From positions 124,001-188,000 of the forward strand of contig SVMD01000003.1 in the NCBI GenBank assembly GCA_015067615.1: 64,000 nt of DNA, in the 5' to 3' direction. Position numbers and translations under genes: made by a program. How positions within the stretch are numbered: the stretch's first letter is position 1; the number at the start of each line of letters is the position of its first letter. Positions 1-6,490 of the stretch are shown here, one piece after another. Source of the DNA: Oscillospiraceae bacterium (GTDB taxonomy: Bacteria; Bacillota; Clostridia; Oscillospirales; Oscillospiraceae). Under the pieces are notes generated by a model. That model saw nothing but the letters and a program-made list of their open reading frames with translations, did no database searches and was not told the origin of the DNA.

Positions 1-15
1 AATTGCCGGGATGTT

Positions 16-726
16 TTAGGGCATTTCCAGTCCTTTTTCCCGGTACAGTGCTGCCAGTGCCTGCTCGTTGGTATCGATCACGAACTGCTTCAGCTCTGCC
101 AGCATCCGCTCCGCAATGGCCCGGTAATCCATCGCCAGCACCCGCCGGATCTTCATCCTCCGGGTTTCTTCCGGGAGATTGTAGATCTGCAGGATACCGT
201 TCAGCGCACCGGCTATCCGGGTTTCCAGAGAAACAGGATCGCCCACAGTCATCAGTGTGGCATACTCGATGCCGGACACCAGCACCTCTGCTTCGGCAAA
301 CTGTTCATCCGTCCAGTCCGGGCAATGCTGCGCAAAGACTTCCTTTGCCCGGGCGGTATCGTTTTTTCGTATGATCTCCAGACACATGGGGCTGGAATAG
401 GTGGACAGGTAAAAGTCCTTTGCTGCCGCATTGGTATCGCAAATTGCCGCCATCGCTGTCAGCTCCAGACAGATGGCCATAATGGAGCTCAGGCCGTCAT
501 TGGCTTCTTCCTCTATCATCTTCCACTGGAAGTTACAGAGCATATCCACCAGTTCCGCCAGAAGATGCTCCTTGGTGGGAAAGTGGTAGTTCAGATTGCC
601 CAGCGCAATATCCAGTTCATCGGCTATCTGTTTCGTTGAAGTAGCGGTATAGCCCTGTTCCAGAAACATGACCGTTGCACATTGAATAATATCCCGGCTT
701 GTTCTCTTTACGCGTCGTCTTGCCAT
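16..726 (-). CDS. TetR/AcrR family transcriptional regulator
   Basis: A 236-residue TetR-type repressor. Residues about 8-60 form the N-terminal helix-turn-helix (IADELDIALGNLNYHFPTKE matches the usual recognition helix and Y-F-x-x-K pattern). The remaining helical part is a ligand-binding and dimerisation domain with no recognisable ligand signature. The ATG at 726 is preceded by a GGAAAGGCGG-like ribosome site. An imperfect palindrome at 754-777 just upstream is a good autoregulatory operator. No divergent target gene lies in the first 700 bases to the right, so the regulated gene may be outside the window on the left. It sits in the AT-richer mobile segment, but whether it is cargo or chromosomal cannot be told. 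Confidence 0.9.
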   Translation of the reverse strand: MARRRVKRTSRDIIQCATVMFLEQGYTATSTKQIADELDIALGNLNYHFPTKEHLLAELVDMLCNFQWKMIEEEANDGLSSIMAICLELTAMAAICDTNAAAKDFYLSTYSSPMCLEIIRKNDTARAKEVFAQHCPDWTDEQFAEAEVLVSGIEYATLMTVGDPVSLETRIAGALNGILQIYNLPEETRRMKIRRVLAMDYRAIAERMLAELKQFVIDTNEQALAALYREKGLEMP

Positions 727-753
727 CCCATACCGCCTTTCCCGGAGAATACC

Positions 754-777
754 CTATTTAGGCAGTCCCCTAATTAG
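754..777. promoter_or_regulatory. Candidate TetR operator
   Basis: Inverted repeat CTATTTAGG - 6 bases - CCTAATTAG, with one mismatch between arms, lies 28-51 bases upstream of the TetR start. Its size and position suit an autoregulatory operator. The assignment is inferred from position only. Confidence 0.5.
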
Positions 778-876
778 TTCACCGCAAGTGTATCATGGGC
801 AAGTGGAAATAGCAATAGATTTCTGTAAAAACTTTCAAAAAATGTGTCCCAACTTGGGACACATTCAGAATACGGC

Positions 877-1386
877 TTATTCGCTCACACTTTCAGCCAT
901 TTGGAAAACATCAGCTTCGTCAATGGTGCCGGGGACATACTCAATCACACAGCTATACTTGGGAGAAACCGTCCTGCACAGATAAGTCTGTCCATCAAGT
1001 TCTCCCATGACCGCTTCCAGTCCGTTTACATCACAGTCCCGGCGGTTCTCCAGCTTGTCAATATCCACAACCTGATCCAATGCGGTTTTGTGGAGGCCGG
1101 AGTATTCTGTTGGCTCGTCATTGACATAGGAAGTGGTGCAGCAGTAATAAGTAAAGGAATCCCCATCTGGATTCTGATAGCAATAGGGTGTAACTTGGGT
1201 GAGGGATTGCAGCTCCCAGCTTTCGTCGATCTCTTGCAATGCGGACTCCACATTGTACCGCTTCTTTGCCAACTGCCAGTAAGGATCTTGTTCCCGCTGA
1301 TAGATTTTGATCCCATACACGATGCCCACAATCACGATAACCAGTGTAGCGCAGACAGCAATTCCCACAATGATCTTCTTTTTCAT
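877..1386 (-). CDS. Membrane-anchored hypothetical protein paired with SLOG gene
   Basis: I do not recognise this 169-residue protein. It begins with a lysine cluster and one hydrophobic segment (about residues 5-25), followed by a soluble region of about 145 residues with several cysteines (CYQ, YCC, RDCDV, YLCR, SCV). This predicts a single N-terminal anchor with an extracytoplasmic domain. The start ATG at 1386 overlaps the stop of the upstream SLOG gene (ATGA at 1383-1386), so the two are translationally coupled. A longer in-frame start at 1557 would lie inside the SLOG gene and is unlikely. The coupling suggests the two proteins act together. Confidence 0.7.
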   Translation of the reverse strand: MKKKIIVGIAVCATLVIVIVGIVYGIKIYQREQDPYWQLAKKRYNVESALQEIDESWELQSLTQVTPYCYQNPDGDSFTYYCCTTSYVNDEPTEYSGLHKTALDQVVDIDKLENRRDCDVNGLEAVMGELDGQTYLCRTVSPKYSCVIEYVPGTIDEADVFQMAESVSE

Positions 1387-1865
1387 TCGGCTTCCTCCAA
1401 CTGCTCCTTGAGATTGATATAAGGTTTTCTCTGCTTCTTGGCATATTTCATGGTCTGCCATGCACCGCCGCTTGCGTACTGGATGCAAAACACAACCAAA
1501 TCCGATCTGTCCACCATAGCCCGGTTTCGGGTCTGGTGGGCATTTTTGTAGTGGCATCCGGTGGCAGCTTCGCAGACTTCGATTTCATCGTAGTAATCCC
1601 GGAAGGATTCTTCATTGTCCCGGAACTCTGCTGTGACATAAGGCAGAACCCAAATGTGAGAGCTGTTATCGCTGCGGTATTCCCGCTTGCAGCGACGAAT
1701 AGCAGAGGAAACAAGCTGGTCAAAGTCCCCATCCCAGCCTACCAGGAACTCCACATATTCATGTTCCCGCAATAGCGTTCGTATGAGTTGTTCCAGTCTG
1801 TTTTCTATTCCTAACGCATTGTCGACCATACGATGCCCAAAGAAAGAAACTGTAAACACTTCCAT
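1383..1865 (-). CDS. SLOG-superfamily (DUF1273-like) protein
   Basis: A 160-residue Rossmann-like protein of the SLOG/DUF1273 group. The N-terminal SFFGHR motif, an acidic central segment, the DLVVFCIQYASGGAWQT strand-turn and the following MKYAKKQ helix fit the family pattern. SLOG domains are proposed to bind nucleotide-derived ligands and occur in conflict and signalling systems; the exact role here is unknown. The ATG at 1865 is chosen because the protein then starts at the first core strand; an in-frame ATG at 1886 adds seven residues. It is coupled to the downstream membrane protein and is divergent from the XRE regulator at 2018. A -10 match (TATAAT on the minus strand, 1920-1925) lies upstream. 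Confidence 0.75.
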   Translation of the reverse strand: MEVFTVSFFGHRMVDNALGIENRLEQLIRTLLREHEYVEFLVGWDGDFDQLVSSAIRRCKREYRSDNSSHIWVLPYVTAEFRDNEESFRDYYDEIEVCEAATGCHYKNAHQTRNRAMVDRSDLVVFCIQYASGGAWQTMKYAKKQRKPYINLKEQLEEAE

Positions 1866-1988
1866 ATCTTGCTTCTCCCAACACACAACTGCTGATGAAT
1901 AAAGTCATTTGCTTTGTTAATTATATCTTTGCTCTAAATATTAGTCAATCGCTCTATGCTCGAAACAGCGGACTAATTCAAAAGAAAG

Positions 1989-1994
1989 TATAAT
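1989..1994 (+). promoter_or_regulatory. -10 element for XRE regulator
   Basis: A perfect TATAAT lies 23 bases before the XRE ATG. No good -35 is visible at 17 bases, so it may be activated or weak. The divergent SLOG promoter (1920-1925) is only about 65 bases away, leaving room for shared control by the XRE protein. Confidence 0.45.
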
Positions 1995-2017
1995 TAACTC
2001 ATAGGCAGGTGATAGAC

Positions 2018-2290
2018 ATGAGTAATGAAGCTGCGTTCAAAAATAGAGACAGATTCATACAACTTGGCATTGCAATTTCTACGCTTCGGAAGATGCGTGG
2101 AATGTCCCAAGAGCAATTAGCAGATAAGGCAACAATGAGTCGCTCACATTTGAGTGCAATCGAAGCACCCGGTATTGCTCGTCCATTCTCATTAGAAGTG
2201 TTTTTCAATATTGCTGATGCTTTGGAAGTCGATCCCGCTGACTTAATCAATGCCTCCGTATTTCCCGATCAAATTCTCAAAAAGAAATAA
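2018..2290 (+). CDS. XRE-family helix-turn-helix regulator
   Basis: A 90-residue single-domain Cro/CI-type DNA-binding protein. Residues about 15-70 hold the HTH (LRKMRGMSQEQLADKATMSR then LSAIEAPG) and the helix ending in DALEVDPADLI. ATG 2018 is preferred to GTG 2009 because an AGGTGAT ribosome site lies 5-8 bases before it. It is divergent from the SLOG/membrane pair and is probably its local regulator. A strong terminator follows directly. Confidence 0.9.
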   Translation: MSNEAAFKNRDRFIQLGIAISTLRKMRGMSQEQLADKATMSRSHLSAIEAPGIARPFSLEVFFNIADALEVDPADLINASVFPDQILKKK

Positions 2291-2295
2291 GAATT

Positions 2296-2336
2296 GCCTG
2301 CATGAGTTTTGGTTTCACTCATGCAGGCTTGTTTTT
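2296..2336 (+). terminator. Rho-independent terminator after XRE gene
   Basis: A 12-bp stem (GCCTGCATGAGT / ACTCATGCAGGC) with a 9-base loop is followed by TTGTTTTT, six bases after the XRE stop codon. Confidence 0.9.
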
Positions 2337-2727
2337 ATTTGGTGTGTATTCCCCGCTTCTTTGCCAACTCGCTTGCCGCCTTGCGGCGCTCCTGGGAGTA
2401 GGGTGCCGTCAGTCGGATACTGATCCGGCTCTTGTCAATCTCGAACCGCAGGCCGCCTTGGCCATCATCGTCAGTCTGCTTGCACAGTTCCGGGTATTTG
2501 GCTGCGTACTTGCGCAAGCGCTTTTTTAGGTTCGTATCATGTGTGTAAACTTCCGCAAGGGGATCTTTTGCGTTGTAGTACACATCGGTTGTCTTCTGTT
2601 TTTTCGTAAGACCTATTTTCTTAGAAATCCTCCTGTTTTTCGTAAATTTTCCTCGGCTCTTGAGCCGGGAAAAAGGGCCTGTTTTCCGATGGGAAGCTCC
2701 CAAATGATGACTGCATCGTTTGGGCAC
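2335..2727 (-). CDS. Conserved mobile-element hypothetical protein
   Basis: A basic protein of about 80-130 residues. The well-formed part starts near VYYNAKDPLAEVYTHDT and continues through KYPELCKQTDDDGQGGLRFE to SIRLTAPYSQERRKAASE. I associate this pattern with small conserved proteins of clostridial conjugative and mobilizable elements; function is unknown. The start is uncertain: the only ATG (2727) gives an N-terminal 40 residues that look non-coding and overlap another small frame (2613-2777), and no good ATG, GTG or TTG lies nearer the conserved part. It follows the relaxase and may be co-transcribed with it. Confidence 0.6.
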   Translation of the reverse strand: MPKRCSHHLGASHRKTGPFSRLKSRGKFTKNRRISKKIGLTKKQKTTDVYYNAKDPLAEVYTHDTNLKKRLRKYAAKYPELCKQTDDDGQGGLRFEIDKSRISIRLTAPYSQERRKAASELAKKRGIHTK

Positions 2728-2777
2728 TCGCTATCGGATTTTTCTTGATTTTCCCGGCTCTTGACGTTATCTTTCAT
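2613..2777 (-). CDS. Small ORF overlapping relaxase 3' end (possible)
   Basis: A 54-codon frame starts at an ATG that overlaps the relaxase stop and ends just before the conserved part of the next gene. The product is charged with an AVIIWELPIGKQALFPGSRA segment. I know no family for it. Its position, coupled to the relaxase and immediately before the next conserved frame, is the only support. The two frames together could also be one gene split by a frameshift near 2613-2640. Confidence 0.3.
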   Translation of the reverse strand: MKDNVKSRENQEKSDSECPNDAVIIWELPIGKQALFPGSRAEENLRKTGGFLRK

Positions 2778-4458
2778 AGTCCCGCTTGGGCGGCTTTTTC
2801 TGAGGTTCCGGCTGGTGTCTGATGGACCGCTTTTGCATCGGCGGTTCCAGCTTTCTCTCGTCCTCCCGGAGCAGGTGATCCACATCCTGCTGGGCTTCCA
2901 TCATAGTGATAGGACTGTACTGCTTCCCATGGGCCTGCTGTAACCTATCTCTTGCATCCTGGGTGTAGGGCTTACGCAGGGTCTGCCGCTGAGCATAAAG
3001 TTCAGCCTTGTCCATGCTCTCTGCTTGTCCTGTCAGTTCCCGGAACTGCGCCAGCGCCGCATCCAACTCGGCTTGATTCTTTGCTTCCGTCTGTTCCAAC
3101 CGCTGCAAGGAGCTTTCCATGGATGCCACCCACTGTTTCACTTCTTTCATGCCGTCATCATCGGATTTATCGAAGCGGCTGAGAATCATAGCCTTTTCGC
3201 TGCGCAGTTCCTCAATGTCCTCGGATAGCTGGGCAATCCGCTTCGCCAGTTCCCGCTGTTTCAGAATGTTCAGCACAGAGGTTGCTTTCTTTTCGTCCAG
3301 CAGTCCCTTTCGCTCCCGGCTCAGTGTTTTGATTTGGCCCACAAGGTCAGAATACTGCCGGAGTACCGGCATCACATCTGCCAGGGTATTCTTAATACTG
3401 CGCCGGTTGGCTTTTGTGTGCAGGATCTGATAATGGAAGATCAGCATATTCCGCCGCAGGGTTTCCATAGCCTCCGCAATAGCAGGCACCGTATTTTTGA
3501 CAGCCTTTGCAATCTTTTCAAAGGCGCTCCGCAGTTCCCGCAGCAGCTTGTTATCCGCTTTGATCTGCCGGTTCAGTTCACACCGGTCAGCGATAAATCC
3601 TTGCTGCTCCATGGCTCTTGCGGTCACACCCTCATGGATGGTGGGCTGTTCCAGAAAACCACGGTCTGCATGGCTGCGGTGATCGATCCGTGCTTCCGCT
3701 CCAACCCGTTCCAAGTAGCGGTTGGTCACATCTGCCCAGGCAGAGCGCCACAGCACCAACTGCTCGTCGCTGTTCCACCGGGCGGCGATGGGGTTCTGCC
3801 GCCCGAAGCGGGTGCTTTTCGGTGTCTTGGATGCCCGTTCATATCCCGCTGCTTCCGCAGCAGAAGGAGTCATATATTCCTTTTTCCTGCCCACCTTGTA
3901 TTGGTACTGCTTCTCCCAGCCTTCCCTTTGGGCCTGCTTGAACTCTGCGCCGGTGAAGCCCATTTCCTCGCCGTCCCGGACACACAGATATTCCTTTTCC
4001 GTCTTGTACTGCCACTGTCCATTCTCAGCCAGTGGCCGTACCGTTACCATGATGTGGGCATGGGGGTTATGTCCGTCTGTGTCGTGAATGCACACATCGG
4101 CGCACATCCCGTCTGCAACGAAATTATCTTGGATAAATTCTGTCAGTAGCTTTTGCCAATCTGCTTTTCCCATCTCAATGGGCAAGGCCACAACGAACTC
4201 CCGTGCCAACCGGCTGTCCTTGGTTTTCTCGTTTTCCTCCACGGCGTTCCAAAGTGCTCCCCGGTCTAACCACTCGGCTGGCGCATATTCCGGGAGGAAG
4301 ATCTGCTGCCAGACAAGGCCCTGTTTTCGGGTGTAATCATGCTGCACACCGTCGTAGTCATTCAGGATTTGGGAGCAGCTCATATAGGCCGCAGCCGCTA
4401 CGGCAGAGCGACCTGAGCCCCGGCTGATAACCTTTGCTTCCAAATGATAAATCGCCAT
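2767..4458 (-). CDS. mobA: MobA/MobL (MOBQ) relaxase
   Basis: A 563-residue relaxase that should nick the oriT and lead the single strand during conjugative mobilization. ATG 4458 has a clear AAAGGAGGGAAAACGAG ribosome site and gives the family's typical MAIYHLEAKVISRG start. Tyr25 aligns with the catalytic Tyr25 I recall for RSF1010 MobA. The metal-binding histidine motif HDTDGHNPHAHI is at residues 125-136. Residues about 330-520 are long, charged and coiled-coil-like. There is no primase domain such as RSF1010 MobA carries. An IncQ-like nic site lies about 300 bases upstream. Transfer would need a helper conjugation system, because no type IV secretion genes are visible. Confidence 0.95.
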   Translation of the reverse strand: MAIYHLEAKVISRGSGRSAVAAAAYMSCSQILNDYDGVQHDYTRKQGLVWQQIFLPEYAPAEWLDRGALWNAVEENEKTKDSRLAREFVVALPIEMGKADWQKLLTEFIQDNFVADGMCADVCIHDTDGHNPHAHIMVTVRPLAENGQWQYKTEKEYLCVRDGEEMGFTGAEFKQAQREGWEKQYQYKVGRKKEYMTPSAAEAAGYERASKTPKSTRFGRQNPIAARWNSDEQLVLWRSAWADVTNRYLERVGAEARIDHRSHADRGFLEQPTIHEGVTARAMEQQGFIADRCELNRQIKADNKLLRELRSAFEKIAKAVKNTVPAIAEAMETLRRNMLIFHYQILHTKANRRSIKNTLADVMPVLRQYSDLVGQIKTLSRERKGLLDEKKATSVLNILKQRELAKRIAQLSEDIEELRSEKAMILSRFDKSDDDGMKEVKQWVASMESSLQRLEQTEAKNQAELDAALAQFRELTGQAESMDKAELYAQRQTLRKPYTQDARDRLQQAHGKQYSPITMMEAQQDVDHLLREDERKLEPPMQKRSIRHQPEPQKKPPKRDYER

Positions 4459-4492
4459 TCTCGTTTTCCCTCCTTTCGTCGTTCTTGTTTTG

Positions 4493-4698
4493 GTTCTTTT
4501 TGAAAAGAACAGGGGGCCTTGAATCAAGGCCCCCTTGCTGAGAAAAGCTTCCGGAGGAAGTTTTTCTCAGGCAGTTGGTGGAATACCGTAGCTTCAAGCG
4601 ACGGTATTCTGTTCGGTATGTACCGCACACCAACTGCGTGGACAATGACAGCACTTTCGCTTCCAGTGTGGCATTGTCCATAGGCTGTCGCAACAGCC
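4493..4698. other. Tiled hairpin region between oriT and relaxase
   Basis: Six inverted repeats sit almost end to end in the non-coding gap: 4493-4510, 4512-4534 (11-bp stem), 4538-4570, 4571-4637 (outer GCAGTTGGTG/CACCAACTGC with inner GAATACCGT/ACGGTATTC), 4640-4679 (GGACAATG/CATTGTCC) and 4683-4698 (GGCTGT/ACAGCC). They may form a single-strand initiation or priming region, relaxosome binding sites, or a structured relaxase mRNA leader. Confidence 0.7.
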
Positions 4699-4737
4699 GC
4701 AGCCCCCTCGGAGAGCGCACGATTTCCACCGGAAATA

Positions 4738-4773
4738 CCACCTCCCCTCCGGGGTGGTGAGTAAGTGCGCCCT
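4738..4773 (+). other. oriT: oriT with IncQ/MOBQ-type nic region
   Basis: TAAGTGCGCCCT at 4762-4773 is the core of the RSF1010/R1162 nic region as I know it. It is preceded, as in IncQ plasmids, by an inverted repeat (ACCACCTC / GGGGTGGT, 4738-4759, one mismatch) ending two bases before it. The relaxase gene next door is a MobA homologue with Tyr25 in the RSF1010 position, so site and enzyme agree. Confidence 0.9.
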
Positions 4774-4794
4774 TCGGGAAGCCTACGCCGGTTC

Positions 4795-5016
4795 TCAGCC
4801 CTCGTTATTCGTATTCTCCGTACCCAATCGCTGTTCCAGAATCGCCTTCAATGCTTCCAAATCCATGTGCTGCGCCTGGGGAAATACGCTCTCCAAAATC
4901 GCACCTTCCTGGATCAGCCGCCGGGTTCTGATGCTTCGCTCCTTCTTGCGATTCCGTGCCTCCGCTTCCTCCATGCGGTGCTTCGCCTGTAAGAGTTTCT
5001 TTTCCTGTTCTGTCAT
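4795..5016 (-). CDS. DUF3847 mobilization-associated protein
   Basis: A 73-residue, highly charged helical protein of the DUF3847 type: a coiled N-terminal half (EQEKKLLQAKHRMEEAEARN), the conserved RTRRLIQEGAILESVFPQA core and a short C-terminal helix. It is usually found beside MobA/MobL relaxases and may be a MobC-like accessory factor; that role is inferred from context. ATG 5016 overlaps the stop of the DnaC-like gene (ATGA), which decides this start over the longer frame at 5112. It lies immediately on the far side of the oriT from the relaxase. Confidence 0.85.
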   Translation of the reverse strand: MTEQEKKLLQAKHRMEEAEARNRKKERSIRTRRLIQEGAILESVFPQAQHMDLEALKAILEQRLGTENTNNEG

Positions 5017-5861
5017 GCTGTCACCCCCTCCAACAACTGTTTCGCTTTTGCCAAATTTTCCGCCATGTTCAACTTCCGGATATTCTGATCGTTCACCTTG
5101 ATCGCTGTACACCGTTCCAGCACCCGGTCATAGATTCTCGCCCGTGCAAGGTCTGCCGGATTTTTCAGTTCGTCCACGGTCAAATTGGTGGTCACAATCA
5201 TGGGAAGCTGGCTGCGGTATCGGCTGTCGATGATGTTGAACACCTGTTCTCTCGCAAACTCCGAATTTCGTTCTACCCCCAGATCGTCGATGATCAGCAG
5301 CGGAAAGGAATTGAAACTATTGATATATGCGTTCCGGTCACCGGAGTACATATCGGTCAGCTTATTTAAGAGCCTTGCGAAGTTGGTCATCATCACCGGC
5401 ACACCTTGATCCAGCAGCGCATTGGCGATGCAACCGGCGATAAAGCTCTTGCCGGTTCCAACATTCCCCCACAGGAGCAAGCCCATGGAAGACTTACGGA
5501 ACTCGTCCCAGTGCTGAACGAACCGCTTTGCCATACTCATCTGTTTGGGGTTGTAACCCAAATCATTTTCAAAGGTGTGCTTCCGCAGCACTGGATCGGT
5601 CAGTCCCACGCTGCGGTTCTTTGCAACCGTGTCCAGAAACTCCCGGTGCTTTCGTTCCTGTTCCCGCTGTTCATAGGCCGCTGTTTGGCAGGCGCACATA
5701 CAGCGGGGTTCAAACAGCTTGCCGGTCATTTCAAACCGTTTCTGCCGGGGTGTCTGGCACCGGCTGCAATAGATCAGCTTGCTTTCTTCATCCAGGTACT
5801 CGTCCTCCCGGAGCTGCACCGGCTGAAAGATATTCTCCGCAGACCTGGAGATCGGTTTCAT
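5013..5861 (-). CDS. DnaC-like helicase loader ATPase of the mobile element
   Basis: A 282-residue AAA+ ATPase of the DnaC/IstB-like family. Residues about 32-56 hold a four-cysteine cluster (CSRC...CMCAC) likely to bind zinc. Walker A is GNVGTGKS, Walker B is LLIIDDLGVE, and an arginine-rich segment (ARARIYDRVLERC) is the likely arginine-finger region. It probably loads the replicative helicase on the element's origin together with the RepA-like protein encoded just upstream. The start at 5861 overlaps the upstream stop at 5858 (ATGA). A second chromosomal DnaC-like protein is encoded at 14367-15350. Confidence 0.92.
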   Translation of the reverse strand: MKPISRSAENIFQPVQLREDEYLDEESKLIYCSRCQTPRQKRFEMTGKLFEPRCMCACQTAAYEQREQERKHREFLDTVAKNRSVGLTDPVLRKHTFENDLGYNPKQMSMAKRFVQHWDEFRKSSMGLLLWGNVGTGKSFIAGCIANALLDQGVPVMMTNFARLLNKLTDMYSGDRNAYINSFNSFPLLIIDDLGVERNSEFAREQVFNIIDSRYRSQLPMIVTTNLTVDELKNPADLARARIYDRVLERCTAIKVNDQNIRKLNMAENLAKAKQLLEGVTA

Positions 5862-6316
5862 AGGCTATCTCCCTCCTCATAGTCATAATTTCTGATAGGT
5901 TTCTCATTCGTTTTTCTCTGCTTATTACTTGTGGACAGTTTCTTGTCTGTCTGAGGCTTAAAAGTTGTCCATCCGGTGGGACAGTTTTCTGTCTGTACCC
6001 TCACATAGATTTTGCTGGGCAGCCCTGCTCCCTGCCGCTCACGGGAAATGAGATGCTTCTGTTCCAGTGCTGCCAAAGCATTCTTCACCGTCATTTCGCT
6101 TTTGCCGCTTGCGCTTGCCAAGTCCGCTATTGTGTAGTAGATGAACACATGGCCCTGTTCATCTTCCCAGCCGTCATTTTTCATGGACAGCCTTGCCCGA
6201 TCCAAAAGCAGAACATATACCAGCTTCGCTGTTTCGCTTATGTCCATCGTCAGCAGAAATCTGGGGTATGCCATATATGCCGGAATTGGACTGTTTTTTT
6301 GTAAGAGATGCATCAT
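5858..6316 (-). CDS. Replication initiator protein A (RepA N-terminal-like)
   Basis: A 152-residue protein of the replication initiator A family. The segment PIPAYMAYPRFLLTMDISET, followed by TAKLVYVLLLDRARLS and a winged-helix ending in MTVKNALAALEQKHLISRER, is the usual N-terminal DNA-binding half. The C-terminal tail is short and charged and ends in DYEEG. ATG 6316 has a strong GGAGGTG site six bases upstream. It is the first gene of the rep/dnaC/DUF3847/mob run. Such initiators let integrated elements replicate after excision; that is inferred here. Confidence 0.85.
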   Translation of the reverse strand: MMHLLQKNSPIPAYMAYPRFLLTMDISETAKLVYVLLLDRARLSMKNDGWEDEQGHVFIYYTIADLASASGKSEMTVKNALAALEQKHLISRERQGAGLPSKIYVRVQTENCPTGWTTFKPQTDKKLSTSNKQRKTNEKPIRNYDYEEGDSL

Positions 6317-6414
6317 GTGTTCACCTCCGATCCCATAAAAAAGACCTCCTTTGATAGATTCGTTGCCGGAGTTCCCCCCTGCCCCTAAATCTTATCAAAA
6401 AGAGGTGGTTTTGA

Positions 6415-6443
6415 CATTGAACGCCAATTGAGCGCAAATTGAC
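6415..6443 (+). repeat. Iteron-like array, left of STAND gene
   Basis: Three 11-bp-phased units, ATTGAACGCCA, ATTGAGCGCAA and ATTGAC, lie between repA and the STAND terminator. A closely matching array in inverted orientation lies on the other side of the STAND gene (8919-8956). Confidence 0.6.
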
Positions 6444-6489
6444 AAAAAGAATGAGCGAGATTCCTTTTTACGGAACCTCGCTCTCATTC
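6444..6489 (-). terminator. Terminator of the STAND ATPase gene
   Basis: A long stem (GAATGAGCGAG...CTCGCTCTCATTC with one bulge) is followed on the minus strand by CTTTTTGTC, immediately after the stop codon region of the ATPase. Confidence 0.8.
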
Positions 6490-6490
6490 G

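Noticed and set aside
4358-4741. 127-codon minus-strand frame upstream of the relaxase
   Set aside because: It runs through the tiled hairpins and into the relaxase in another frame; the product has no domain, and the relaxase start has its own strong ribosome site.
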